48,454 nt of DNA from Coprinus comatus (taxonomy: Eukaryota; Basidiomycota; Agaricomycetes; Agaricales; Agaricaceae), in contig JAWPGT010000123.1 of the NCBI GenBank assembly GCA_034638255.1, positions 1 through 48,454 on the forward strand. The letters are read 5' to 3'. The notes below the pieces were generated by a model. That model did not search any database, had not been told where the DNA came from, and worked only from the letters and a program-made list of their open reading frames with translations. The position numbers and the translations under genes were made by a program. Shown piece by piece: positions 35,112 to 45,941 of this stretch (within the stretch, counting starts at the first letter, position 1; the number at the start of each line of letters is the position of its first letter).

Positions 35112-35556
35112 TCAACTAGGAGAAGAACAACGTACCGATCGTATTGAAGAGAGAATAATGCATATAATAATGATGAGAAACCAGCACCAAAAAAAACAAG
35201 ATCGATAAGTAATAAATGTTGATTCTGACCTGCGGAATCTAACACGATTAGTACCGCACGTAAACCGAATGCGATTACTCGGGCTAAAGAAAATGAGATT
35301 GTTAGCATTTATATCCAGCCTACATCTATTACCCAACAAGTGTGGTAGAAGGGATGAGCTTACCGCCACAAAAAGCAGCTATAAACAAATGAATATAACA
35401 AAACTTTCTATATGTTTCCCATACGAAGTATAAAGTAAGTGGTGTATAGAATGCCGTGAATAAGAAAGCTGCTATTGAGGATTGAAATCCAAAGAGAGAT
35501 GCAAAGTTGATAACAGGCATTTGACCGCCTGGTGGTGGTAATGGTGTCGTCGCCAT
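33952..35556 (-). CDS. Multipass membrane protein, DUF7702-like (about 451 aa)
   Basis: Four exons: 35556-35364, 35283-35136, 35042-34789 and 34712-33952. The model keeps frame and gives about seven hydrophobic segments (FGFQSSIAAFLFTAFYTPLTL, IHLFIAAFC, LLLIDLVFFGAGFSSLLYAL, TILLFAIAISMGGTIVAFY, TWIIFILSVIYGIKVLF, ILFILSILILIRTTYSI, FICCCLLTIPGLIF). The first 120 residues, with ARVIAFGLRAVL after intron 1, resemble the fungal seven-helix family I know as DUF7702; the function of that family is unknown. The hydrophilic C-terminal third is rich in Arg, Ser, Gly and Lys. Intron 2 (93 bases) is open in frame and carries an ATC/GAT repeat, so its removal is likely but not certain. Exon 4 could start later. 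Confidence 0.72.
35043..35135 (-). repeat. Trinucleotide microsatellite in intron 2 of the membrane protein gene
   Basis: About nine ATG/GAT units on the plus strand at 35080-35108. If the intron were kept, they would add a run of ten serines in frame. Confidence 0.7.
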
Positions 35557-36511
35557 TCAATATTCAATGCTGTTGCGGAAGGGTTTGCTGACGTTAGGAG
35601 AGTAGAGACACTGCCTTCCTGTGAGAAAGCTACGAGTATGAGAATGGTAATGGGTTATAATTGGTCTCCTGGGCAGCCAGGGAGACTCGGTTGAGGCGGT
35701 GATGGGCGATGGGATGATGGAAGGTTAAAACTAGGAAAGGATGAAAGCCTTTTATCATCAACATTCATCCACGCAACATAGTTGCTTCTGGCCGGTTCCC
35801 ATCACTCTTTTTTTAGTTCCAGTGACACCATGGTGATACTAGTACTTACATAGAACCAAGAAGCTGTGGGCTATGTATGCTATTGCTAGAATTGTGATGT
35901 GACAAATACATGTGTCTGATTGTTGATAAGTGAAGGTGAAATACAATTACTGTGTCTAGCAATGTACACTGTATACTGGACGGTACGTATGTACTTGCTT
36001 AAGGCTTGGCACTATAACTTTGGGTTAATGTTTGAGTTCTGTATTTTTTTTCTTCTTTCCTTTGTTTTCTTTTGTGTTTGTCGGTCCCTATATTTTTCTT
36101 CATTGTTTTCATTACTTATTGTACATAGAGAAAGCAGGGTCAGGTATAATCTAGATCTTCGATCCTTCGCCAGTATCACAAATTGTGTATCCTCATGAAG
36201 CGCAAGTGTTTCGTTTCGTTTCGTTTCTTGAGCATTTGCCTCGCGGCCTCATCGAATATATAAAATTTATTGAAGCAATTCTTCATTCCACCGCCCTTGT
36301 GAGACTATCCAATGAAGCCCTTAATTAGCACTGAAGCGTTGAAATTTTCAAACGATGACGCAGCGCAGGTCGCACTGACTGTGATCCATGATTGTGGACG
36401 GGGATAAGTACCGCGTGTGGCAGTGCCTCTCAGTAAGCGTGGGAATATTAACAAAAATTGTGATGAATTTACATTTCTCTTTTAGTGTGTTACTCACACC
36501 AACATACCACT
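35557..36511. other. Divergent intergenic region
   Basis: It separates the minus-strand membrane protein gene from the plus-strand NAT10 gene and should hold both promoters. CT-rich runs near 36040-36110 are present. The plus-strand frame at 35920-36198 is probably chance. Confidence 0.5.
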
Positions 36512-39500
36512 ATGCGAAAACAGTTGGACCCAAGGATACCTATCCTCATTAATAACAATGTTAAACAAAATCATCGTTCTTTCATTGTTTTGGTAGGGGA
36601 TAAGGGTAGAGACCAGGTTCGCCTTTGTGTTTCTTTTACTCAAAAATTATACTTTTTTAACAACAGTTTTTTTGTTCTGTTTAGATTGTGAATCTACATT
36701 ATCTGTTATCGCAATCAAGAGTATCTGCAAGACCATCTGTACTTTGGTGTTATAAGAAGGAACTTGGGTTTACGACTCATAGGAAGAAGAGGGAGGCGAA
36801 GATTAAAAGAGACGTGAAACGTGGAATTAGAGAACCGAATGAACAAAATCCCTTTGAAATCTTTGTTACTGTTACTGATATCCGATACACGTACGTCCTT
36901 GTCTTCCTTTCTTTATCTCTACAGACACTAAACACATGGAATCTATTACAGATATTACAAAGAATCCCATAAAATTCTAGGAAACACTTATGGAATGTGT
37001 GTTTTGCAAGATTTTGAAGCTATTACACCCAATTTGCTTGCTAGGACAATAGAGACTGTGGAAGGAGGAGGTTTGGTTGTTTTGTTGCTGAAGACTATGT
37101 CGTCGTTGAAGCAGTTATATACCATGAGCATGGTGTGTCGTTTTATACTCTATTTTATTTTAATTGTTGACCTTCCTACTTAGGACGTTCATGCACGATA
37201 TCGAACATCATCACACGATTCTGTCATTGCTCGTTTCAACGAACGTTTCATTCTATCACTCGGTTCTTGCGATGATTGTCTTGTACTCGATGATGAACTC
37301 AACGTTCTACCGATTTCGCGTGGTAAAGATATCACACCTATTGAAGATAAACCCGGAAAAGAAAAAGAGGCGGAATCTGAGCTTAAAGATTTGAAGGATT
37401 CATTGGCGGATACAAAACCAGCTGGAGATCTTGTTAAACTTTCAAAAACGGTTGATCAGGCAAAGGCGATTCTGACGTTTATTGATGCAATTGCAGAAAA
37501 GACTTTATCGTCTACGGTTACTCTAACTGCTAGTCGTGGTCGTGGAAAATCTGCTGCTCTTGGTTTGGCTATGGCTGCTGCTCTTGCTCATGGATATTCG
37601 AATATCTTTGTTACGAGTCCTAGTCCAGAAAATTTGAAGACTCTATTTGATTTTGTCTTCAAGGGTTTGGATGCGCTAGGTTATGAAGAGCATTTGGATT
37701 ATGATATTGCTCAAAGTACAAATCCTGATTTTAATAAGGCAATTGTACGCGTCAATGTTTTCAGAGATCATCGCCAAACTATCCAGGTGAGTTATCAGAT
37801 ATTCTGATCATGAATATAAACACTGAATGTACACATAGTATATTCAACCCGAAGACGCACATGTTCTCGGCCAAGCGGAACTCGTTGTTATCGATGAAGC
37901 TGCTGCTATTCCCCTTCCCCTCGTCAAAAATCTCATTGGTCCTTACCTCGTATTCATGGCCTCTACCATCAATGGTTACGAAGGAACAGGTCGATCACTT
38001 TCTCTTAAACTTATACAACAACTCCGCGAATCTACAAGACCTTCATTAACAAAGGATATAAAAAACAACCCTACAAAAGATGAAGATCCCTCATCATCAT
38101 CATCCAAAAAACCAATCTCCAAAGCTCCACCAAAATCGCGTACATTACGTGAAATCAAACTCGAAACACCTATTCGATATTCCAACGGTGATAAAATTGA
38201 AAAGTGGCTCAATTCATTATTATGTCTTGATGCTACTATCATTCCAAAATCAATTGGTCAAGGATGTCCACATCCTTCTCAATGTGAATTATATTACGTT
38301 TCAAGAGATACTTTATTCTCTTATCATCCAGCTTCTGAACTTTTTCTTCAAAGAATGATGGCATTATACGTTGCTTCTCATTATAAAAATCAACCTAACG
38401 ATTTACAATTAATGTCCGATGCACCTGCTCATCATTTATTCGTTTTATTACCACCGTTAAAGGAGGATGAAACGCATTTACCGGAACCACTTGTTGTGTT
38501 GCAAGTTGCGTTGGAAGGGAATATTAGTAAGAAGGCGATTATGGATGGGTTAGGAAGAGGATTGAGAGCGGGTGGGGATATGATACCTTGGTTGATTAGT
38601 CAACAGTTTCAGGAAAGTAGTTTTGGGATGTTGAGTGGAGCGAGAGTGGTTAGGATTGCTGTTCACCCTGATTATGCTTCTGTGCGTTTTTTTCTTGTTT
38701 TTTTTTTTCTTCTTTCTTTTGTGTTGACTGAGTTTTCATTTTTATTCTTTGTTAGATGGGATATGGATCGAGAGCGCTTAAAGCGTTGAATTCGTTTTAT
38801 AGTGGAGAATATTTCAATTTGGATGAAGAAGTTAGAGAAGAAGTACATTACCCTTCAGTAGCTTCAATTGATCCTGTACGTTTACCTTTCTTCTTCCAAT
38901 TCTCTCCATCACTGACATTACTCTCCCTCTCCCCTCTCCTCCCTCCCTCCATCGACACATACACATACACACGCATATACGTATACAAGACCTCGACTCT
39001 TCAAACCGAAACACCATCAATCAGATCCCCAACATCAATGCCACCACTCTTACAAAGATTAACAGAACGTAAACCTGAAAATTTAGATTATTTAGGAGTT
39101 TCATATGGATTAACACCACAATTGTTGAGGTTTTGGAAAAGGGCTGGATTTGTACCACTTTATTTGAGGCAGACTCAGAGTGAACTTACGGGTGAACATA
39201 CTTGTGTTATGGTTAGAGGGTTGAATAAAGATGAAGAGGGTAAGGAAGGTGAAGAAGGTGGTTGGTTGAGTGAATTTGCTAAAGGTACGTTTTTGTGTTG
39301 TGTTTTATTTTATTTTTGAGATTTTTGAGGGAGTGGTTATTAATTGATTGGGGTTTTTTTTTTAGATTTTAGGAAGAGGTTCCTTTCGCTATTGAGTTAT
39401 AAGTTTAGAGAGTTTGGAGGTGTTACTGCTTTGAGTGTTTTAGAAGCTGCTAATGCCGGGATTAAAGAAAAGGAGAATTCTTTATCTTCAAGTATGTTTT

Positions 39501-40725
39501 TTTTTTCGTTTCATATCGTCCCTTCTCACTCACTCACTCACTTTGTCCTCACTCAAAACAGACGAAATAAAATCACCGGAATTATCAATCACATTTTCAC
39601 CCTATGACTTGAAAAGATTAAGATCCTACGCAGATAATCAACTTGATTATCATGTTATTTTGGATTTAATGCCTTTACTTGCTTCTTTGTATTTCCAAAA
39701 ACGATTAGGTTGTGATGGAAAAGGTGATGGTGCTGTAGTAAGACTTACGGCTGTTCAGAGTGCCATTTTGTTGGCTGTTGGGTTACAGAGGAAGTCTGTT
39801 GATGAAGTTGAGGTGAGTTTTTGTCATTTCTATTTTTGTTGTTTTTTTATCGCGTTTTCTGTCATATTTTTTGTTGTTGTTTTTTTCCTCGTTCCCCTTT
39901 TTGTGATAGACTGACTAATGATTTGGTTGATTTATTAGGCGGAGTTACAGTTACCTGTTTCTCAAGCATTGGCACTTTTCGTCAAAGTGATTAGGAAGAT
40001 TAATAAACGATTGGTGGATATACAAACTACGGCTATTAGTGCGGAGTTAGCTTTACCACCGCCGTCTAGTACAATGCGTAGTGGGATCGATCATGTTGAG
40101 AATGATGGCGTAGAAGAAATGAATGTAGAAGTGGATGAAGAAGTAGATGATGATAAGGGAAAGAAGACGAAGGCACAAGAGAAGAAGGTAGGGAAGGAAT
40201 GGAAGAGTGTTAGTGCGGCGTTGGAAGATGAGTTGAATGAAGCTGGTAATGAAGATTCACGTGAACGTGCTTTGAAAGAGAAACAGAGAGAGTTGATTGA
40301 TTCGTTGGATTTGAAGAGGTCAGTTTCATTCTTTTTTTTTACTTTGGCATTTTCATTTTTATTTCTCAATTTATTTCTTTTTTTTTTTTAAATGATGAAC
40401 TTGTACAAATTTCCGCGTCTTTTATAACTCATCTCGTTTCATTTCGATCCCATTACGAATAGATGAATTTATTCCTTTTTTTAGGTATGCAATTGATGAT
40501 TCCGCTATGGATTGGTCGAGTGCAGAGGCGCAAATTAAAGGAGGTGCTGGTGCTGGTACCGGATCGGGAATGAAAGGCCGAGCTACAGTTGTAAGTATTA
40601 AAACTGGGTTACAAAATGGTACTAGCGGAGGCAACGCCCAAAAGAGAAAGGCTGATGACGCTGATGGTGGTGCTGGTGGTAAAGATGGAAAGAAAAATAG
40701 GAGGAGTAAGAAAATAAAACGGTAA
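36512..40725 (+). CDS. KRE33: RNA cytidine acetyltransferase Kre33/NAT10 (about 1116 aa)
   Basis: Eleven exons: 36512-36616, 36685-36890, 36952-37132, 37184-37786, 37839-38681, 38756-38875, 38990-39284, 39366-39491, 39562-39812, 39939-40318 and 40485-40725. The spliced frame stays open. The start MRKQLDPRIPILI is typical. The helicase part has the Walker A motif SRGRGKSAALGL and the Walker B-like VVIDEAAAIPLPLV. The GNAT acetyltransferase part has ARVVRIAVHPDYASMGYGSRAL, then MPPLLQRLTERKPENLDYLGVSYGLT. The tail is rich in Lys and Arg, as in nucleolar proteins. The enzyme makes N4-acetylcytidine in 18S rRNA and, with Tan1/THUMPD1, in tRNA, using ATP and acetyl-CoA, and is needed for small-subunit assembly. 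It is slightly longer than yeast Kre33. Intron 6 (114 bases) is open in frame and its 3' border is the least certain. Confidence 0.95.
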
Positions 40726-41209
40726 ATTCTCCTCGGTGCTATAACTGTATATGTAAATGTTGTAGAAGATTTAATCAAGATTCTATCTGTATTACTTTCC
40801 TTGGCCATCCCCTTGGCACTGAATGGTCTATTTTTAACTTATGTGGGGGGAGCGAAATTGATGGTTCGATATGTCCATCTGACTTTTGTTCCACACACTC
40901 TGCCCCGAATGTCAGCCCTTCCTTGAATCTTCCTTTTCTTCTATTGTATCGTGCGCGCGTTTGTTTTGTTTGTCTAGGCTTGCGCTGTGACCGTTAACCG
41001 AGTGAGAGAATTATTAGTCTAGCCCGATTTCGTATGGAACACCGATTATGATTACGTCGTTTAGTCCTTGGTTAAATAAAGGGTTCTTCTGTTCCTTTTA
41101 ACAGACAGCTCAGCTTTTTCTTTCCACCATCCTTACTGTCTTCTTCCCCTCACTCTCCTCCCTCCTATTGTCCACCACATAAGAGGTTAGGGAATTACGA
41201 AACCACATA
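40726..41209. other. Intergenic region between NAT10 and the transporter gene
   Basis: Contains a CT-rich tract (41115-41170) directly before the transporter ATG, a common fungal core-promoter feature. No gene seen. Confidence 0.5.
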
Positions 41210-44200
41210 ATGGCTCCTTATTTCCTACGCAATCTCATTCCAAGACGAGAACAACGTAAACAAGCCAGACCTATATTGCAAGTTATTGCTGGACTTACTT
41301 GGATACAATGGGCGCATTTCTTCTCTGGGTCAGTATTTCTGTTCCGTTATTACATATTTCATCTCCCCGGACTCCTACAATGTCTTTTGAGACATTTTCC
41401 CAAAAAGAAAAGTCTCTTGGCGATGGGCTTGGTATTATTGACATTGTCGATCATCATCGACCTCCTCGAGTCCCCGCCAAGTCCAGGCATACCATGACGA
41501 TGTCAATAATCCTCTTTTGGTGGTAGACAACGTGTCGTCCTGGTGGCTGTCCTTGGACGTCTGGACCCTGACTTGACATTCATATTTACTTACTCCCCGT
41601 TTTATGCGTGTTTTAAAAGGTGGTTGGCTTGGACCTGTGATGCTCTTGATTTTTTCTCTGTATCGTTGAGTGTTAGGAGGTTGACAGTACAATTCCCTGG
41701 AAAAACGGTTCATGACATCGTAAGCAGTATCCAGAACTTCATTCATTAATGACAAGACTGACTCTTCTTGATTGCTTATTAATATTAATGATAATGATCG
41801 ACGGTAGACGACTGCTATCACACTCACATTACTCTTACGATCAGTTGGCGCGGTTCGTATTTCATTATAACTCTTAAAGTAGGATCAACCTGAAGCGCTT
41901 ATTTTCGGAATTACTATTACTTAGGTTATCTTCGGTATACTCTCAGATCGATTCGGACGTAAATGGCCATTAGTTTGCAACCTAGTTCTCGTTGCGATCC
42001 TAGAACTAGCAGCAGGATTTGTCAACACATTCGAAGAATTCTTGGCACTTCGTTCATTATTTGGTATTGGTATGGGTGGGATTTGGGGATTAGCAGCATC
42101 AACGGCGTTAGAAAATCTTCCAGTTGAAGCTCGTGGACTTGCAAGTGGAATTTTACAACAAGGTTATGCTGTGGGTTATCTTTTGGCAGCTGTCATTAAT
42201 TTGAGACTTGTTCCGGATACGCCAACCACGTGGAGAAGTTTGTTTTGGACAGCTGCCGGAGTTTCACTTTTTGCAGCTGGGGTTAGAGCTGTTTTACCGG
42301 AATCTCAAGTTTTCATTAGGGCGAAGCAGGCGGAGAAGGCGGCGGGTGTTGTTAAGAAGAACAAGAGTAGAGTTTTTTTGAAAGAGACGAAGGAGATGTT
42401 GAAGGCTCATTGGTTGTTGGTGATTTATGCTATTTTCCTTATGAGTGGTACGTACTATTTTCTTTTTTTTCTCTATCTTAAGATTATACCCGAGCTTCAC
42501 CTTCCTTGTTCTGCGGAAATCATAACCGACATCTTGAACGACACTGACACGTTTTCTTTTTTTTCTTTTCTTCGTCTTCGTTGACAGGATTCAACTTCCT
42601 TTCACATGGTTCCCAGGTAAGCCTTTCATTACACTCCAATCTCTATAACATTGTCGCGCTTCCTTACAAATTGCTGACGTTCCTGACCATCTGGGACCCG
42701 CTTTCACATCTATTTATAGGATTTGTATCCCACATATCTAGAAACGACAAAGAACTTCTCAGCACATGATTCGACTATCGCTACCATTATTGGAAATTGC
42801 GTGAGTAAAAACCTCCGTTCTTTTTTTTTTTTTAAATAGGAGAACCAAACGCTGACGTTGATATGATATCTACTTTAGGGTGCTATTGCGTGAGTTCTCC
42901 GTGTTCACTTGAGCTGATACTTGGCATTCTCCTGGAGGTGTCATAAGTTATTGCTTTTTGGGTTTTAACTTTTGTTTCTTATGCTTATGTTCCTTGGCCT
43001 CCGCTTTGCTTTTTCTTTTTATAACTTAGGGGTGGAACTATTGCGGGATTACTTAGCCAGTATATTGGGCGCCGTTTGACGATTGTGTGAGTTCCTTCTC
43101 TCGTGCCATTATGCGTTTTGGTTACACGTTATTAATGATTCGGCTTCGGCTGTCATTATAGGATCTTTGTACTTCTGATTGGAGGTTTGTTATCTATCAC
43201 ATCGTGGTTTTCTTATACTCACTGGCACGTTCACCCTGGATTGAAATGAAATAAAAATAGCCTTCATTCCACTTTGGATCCTTCCATCCTCATTCGGAGC
43301 CCTCTCCGCAGGTGCTTTTTGTATCCAATTTGGTGTTCAAGGAGCTTGGGGTGTGGTACGTTTTATCCCGTCTTTGGGGTAATCAAAAAGTTAATCATTA
43401 AACTTATTTGTCTGATGCTTTTGGGGCTTCTCACTTGCGTGTTGTGCGGAATTGGGATTGCATTTGGACTTGGACTTGGGCTTGGATTCGAATAGATTCC
43501 TATTCAATTGGCGGAGATGTCACCTCCTGCTTTCCGTGCTACCTTCCCTGGTGTGGTTTATCAGATCGGTAATGTATGTAATCTCTCTTTCTCTTTTCAC
43601 GCCACGTACTTTTAAGGGGAAATGGATGCTCATTTCATGATTCTGATCCTCATCTGATAATAGATGGTTTCTTCTGCATCGGCACAAATCGAAGCCAGTT
43701 GAGTTATTTTTTCTAAATTTACTTTGATCGCGGTTAGAATGGAATTACTAATACTCCTTTCATTTTAGCTGGAGGTGACCACCAACGAACTACGGTTCTT
43801 GATTCGAATGGCGTATTACGAGATGTACCGGATTATGCTACGGTAATTGGATTTCTGATTCTTAGTCATCTTGATTCCTCTGGTGGATATTGATTTGTAT
43901 TGGATTTGTTTCCTAGGTTCAAGGTATTTTCATTGGTGTTATTGCTGCGTTTGTGATTATCGTTACTATCATTGGACCCGAGTACGTTCTTTTTATTTTG
44001 TTTTTGCGTCCCCTTTTGTTAACAACTCAAATAACTTTTTGTATGTTACTTTATAGAAATCATGGATCCCGATTCGAGAAGGCAAAAACCGCATTCGAAG
44101 AAGGTGGAGGTCGTGGTGAAATTATCGAAGATGATGGGTTACCGCCGAGTGTTAGTAGTGGTGCTGATGGTGAGAATAGTGGTTCAGGTTCCAGAGGAAA

Positions 44201-44267
44201 TTCTGTTGAAAAACAAGTTGTGGAGGAAAAACGCCTTTCGGAAGTGAACGAGAAGGAAAAGGTGTGA
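41210..44267 (+). CDS. Jen1-like carboxylate/proton symporter, MFS family (514 aa)
   Basis: Fifteen exons: 41210-41328, 41620-41719, 41808-41852, 41925-42447, 42588-42616, 42720-42800, 42879-42889, 43030-43086, 43162-43184, 43261-43355, 43496-43573, 43664-43697, 43769-43842, 43917-43981 and 44057-44267. The lengths sum to 515 codons. Family marks: WIQWAHFFSGWLAWTCDALDFFSVSLS at the first helix; VIFGILSDRFGRKWPLV (MFS loop 2-3 motif); LRSLFGIGMGGIWGLAASTALENLPVEARGLASGILQQGYAVGYLLA; FNFLSHGSQDLYPTYLE, which includes the NXXS/THXS(Q) signature region of Jen transporters; and QLAEMSPPAFRATFPGVVYQIGN. Such carriers import lactate, pyruvate or related acids with protons at the plasma membrane and are usually repressed by glucose. 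The tail is acidic and Ser-rich. Intron 1 is unusually long (291 bases). Confidence 0.93.
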
Positions 44268-44544
44268 GTTGCAGGGCCCTAGTCGTCCCCGAGTACCAAC
44301 ACCACCTATATGCCAGCCACCTACCTGTAATGGCTCGGAGACGTTTATGGTGTAATGGAAGACCGTCTTTTGGAACATAGGGAAGTTGGAATGCGGAATT
44401 GATTTATGATGTATCTTTGATGATCTGGACTCTCGAGCTCTTGTTTTTGGTTTTCTTCTTTAGCTACAGTATTTTTGACTTGGTGATATGTCATGACGAC
44501 TGTATGTACAATATATGACGTGACTTGAGATGTGAATGCTACTT

Positions 44545-44690
44545 AAGAAACCTCAGAGCAACCAGATTGAGGACCGGAGAATCAGGTTAAATTCTACCAT
44601 ACAGTACACTCAGCGGGTGTTCAGCAAACCAACGAAGGTGGTGCCAAGAGTCAAGTTAAAGCTAAAAGGACCTTCTACAAAGGGCGGTTT
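44545..44690. repeat. 3' flank shared by FunK1 units (unit D copy)
   Basis: Plus-strand wording 'gagcaaccagattgagga' and 'ggagaatcaggttaaattct' repeats 11028-11068 after unit A almost exactly. It marks the downstream end of the decayed kinase. Confidence 0.8.
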
Positions 44691-45400
44691 ATCAGTGAAC
44701 GAGGTATCCATTCAGCAAAGTCTTCGGCAAAATTGTCTTAGGTAGATTCGTCTTCCGGTTGTCACATTCTTTTCGGTGGATCCTGAGCTGTAGTGGCCAT
44801 TGTAGCTTCAGGCAAACCACGCTTGTGCTTTGGATCATTTTGATTCGAAGATGAATTCTTGAAACGGGGAGCATCGGGTTTGTCGGCGTATGAATTATGA
44901 ATAACTGTCAATTGTTGGCAGAGTATAAAGATCACTTGGCACGCCTTGACGTATGAAGCTTTGTAGAAGATCTTAGCCTCTCGTGCATGGAGAATATCAT
45001 GTAATGTCAGTGCAACCGAGTTCAACCCCGCAACAAAGTCATTCAGACTGTTATTAAAAATTTATGCTCCTCATCCGCAAGTGCTACCTGCAGTAAGCGG
45101 TCTTAAACCATGCACACGCTGAGTCGCTCACCATCAGGCTTTGGGTTTGTGACAAAAATTGAATCCCCATATGTTTGTGAAGGTTCATAGTCGAGATGCC
45201 ATGTGATTAGCGCACAATCCAGAAAATGGACTCCAAATAATGCTGGTAATTGTAGATCAGCCTAGGTGAAGCTCTTTGTGGTCGGAGGCGGAAAGCATTT
45301 GCGTTGAAATAGAGCCATGGACCTAAAAAGAGTTGCGGTCCCTACAAGATTTCGGTCGCCATGAAGTCGAATGTTGATACATGTTGTCCTGTAAAAACAT
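44690..45400 (-). pseudogene. FunK1 unit D, decayed C-terminal part
   Basis: Reading the minus strand: LIYNYQHYLESIFWIV (about 45265-45220), then interrupted pieces and NSVALTLHDILHAREAKIFYKASY, and finally DPKHKRGLPEATMATTAQDPPKRM (about 44850-44765). These match units A-C in order. Frames change several times, and stops replace coding triplets (for example after the FWIV segment). The catalytic loop exon is missing. Confidence 0.8.
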
Positions 45401-45545
45401 AATGCTGAGAGCTGTAGTCGCGGCCTGAGAGATTCCAGGTACCGGAAATGCTACTCCAACTACCTTCAAAAGTCCAAGTGTTTGTGTACTTATGATGAGT
45501 GCTATATGAGAGCATTTCTTGAATATATCATCACTACACACTTAA
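45370..45545 (-). pseudogene. Fragment resembling the N-terminal helical domain of fungal STAND/NACHT proteins
   Basis: The minus strand reads GLLKVVGVAFPVPGISQAATTALSIM. A Val/Ala-Pro-Val-Pro-Gly turn between two helices is what I associate with the HeLo-like N-terminal domain of mushroom NACHT or kinase proteins. Only about 50 residues are present. It is joined to FunK1 unit D without a clear boundary. The assignment is tentative. Confidence 0.3.
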
Positions 45546-45941
45546 AGTTGGTACTGACCTGCTGAGGACATGATTTGTAGCATGAGGAGTACTCCCTCGG
45601 AGTGGCTTGTGCTGGCTGGGCGGTGCAAAAGATGTTGCTTGACCAATTACTAGTACACTGGTACTTACTGGAGTACCCTAGTATACCCACGATAACTTTC
45701 TAACATTAGTGTCAATTATTGGTTTACTTAGAAGCTAATTTTAACAATGGACTGGCTTGTTCACCGGTGTGATGTGATGGTATCATCATCAATGTTAGGG
45801 AACCAAATATTACACTGAAAAGGCGAGTAAGTAGGGAATCAAGTCGTATATGAATCGATTCAATGTACGTTTAACCTTGGTAGATACAGTTACAAGTGAT
45901 ATTTACTGTACATTTGATGATACTGAGGAATTTATATCATC
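45546..45941. other. Gene-free stretch
   Basis: No coding signal recognised between the FunK1 unit D relic and the 3' end of the oxidoreductase gene. Confidence 0.4.

Noticed and set aside
41435..41827. 130-codon minus-strand open frame across intron 1 and exon 2 of the transporter gene
   Set aside because: Antisense to a well supported coding exon; chance open frame.
45323..45541. Intact small gene on the minus strand
   Set aside because: The frame joins a possible STAND N-terminal fragment directly to FunK1 relic sequence; better explained as two decayed pieces.
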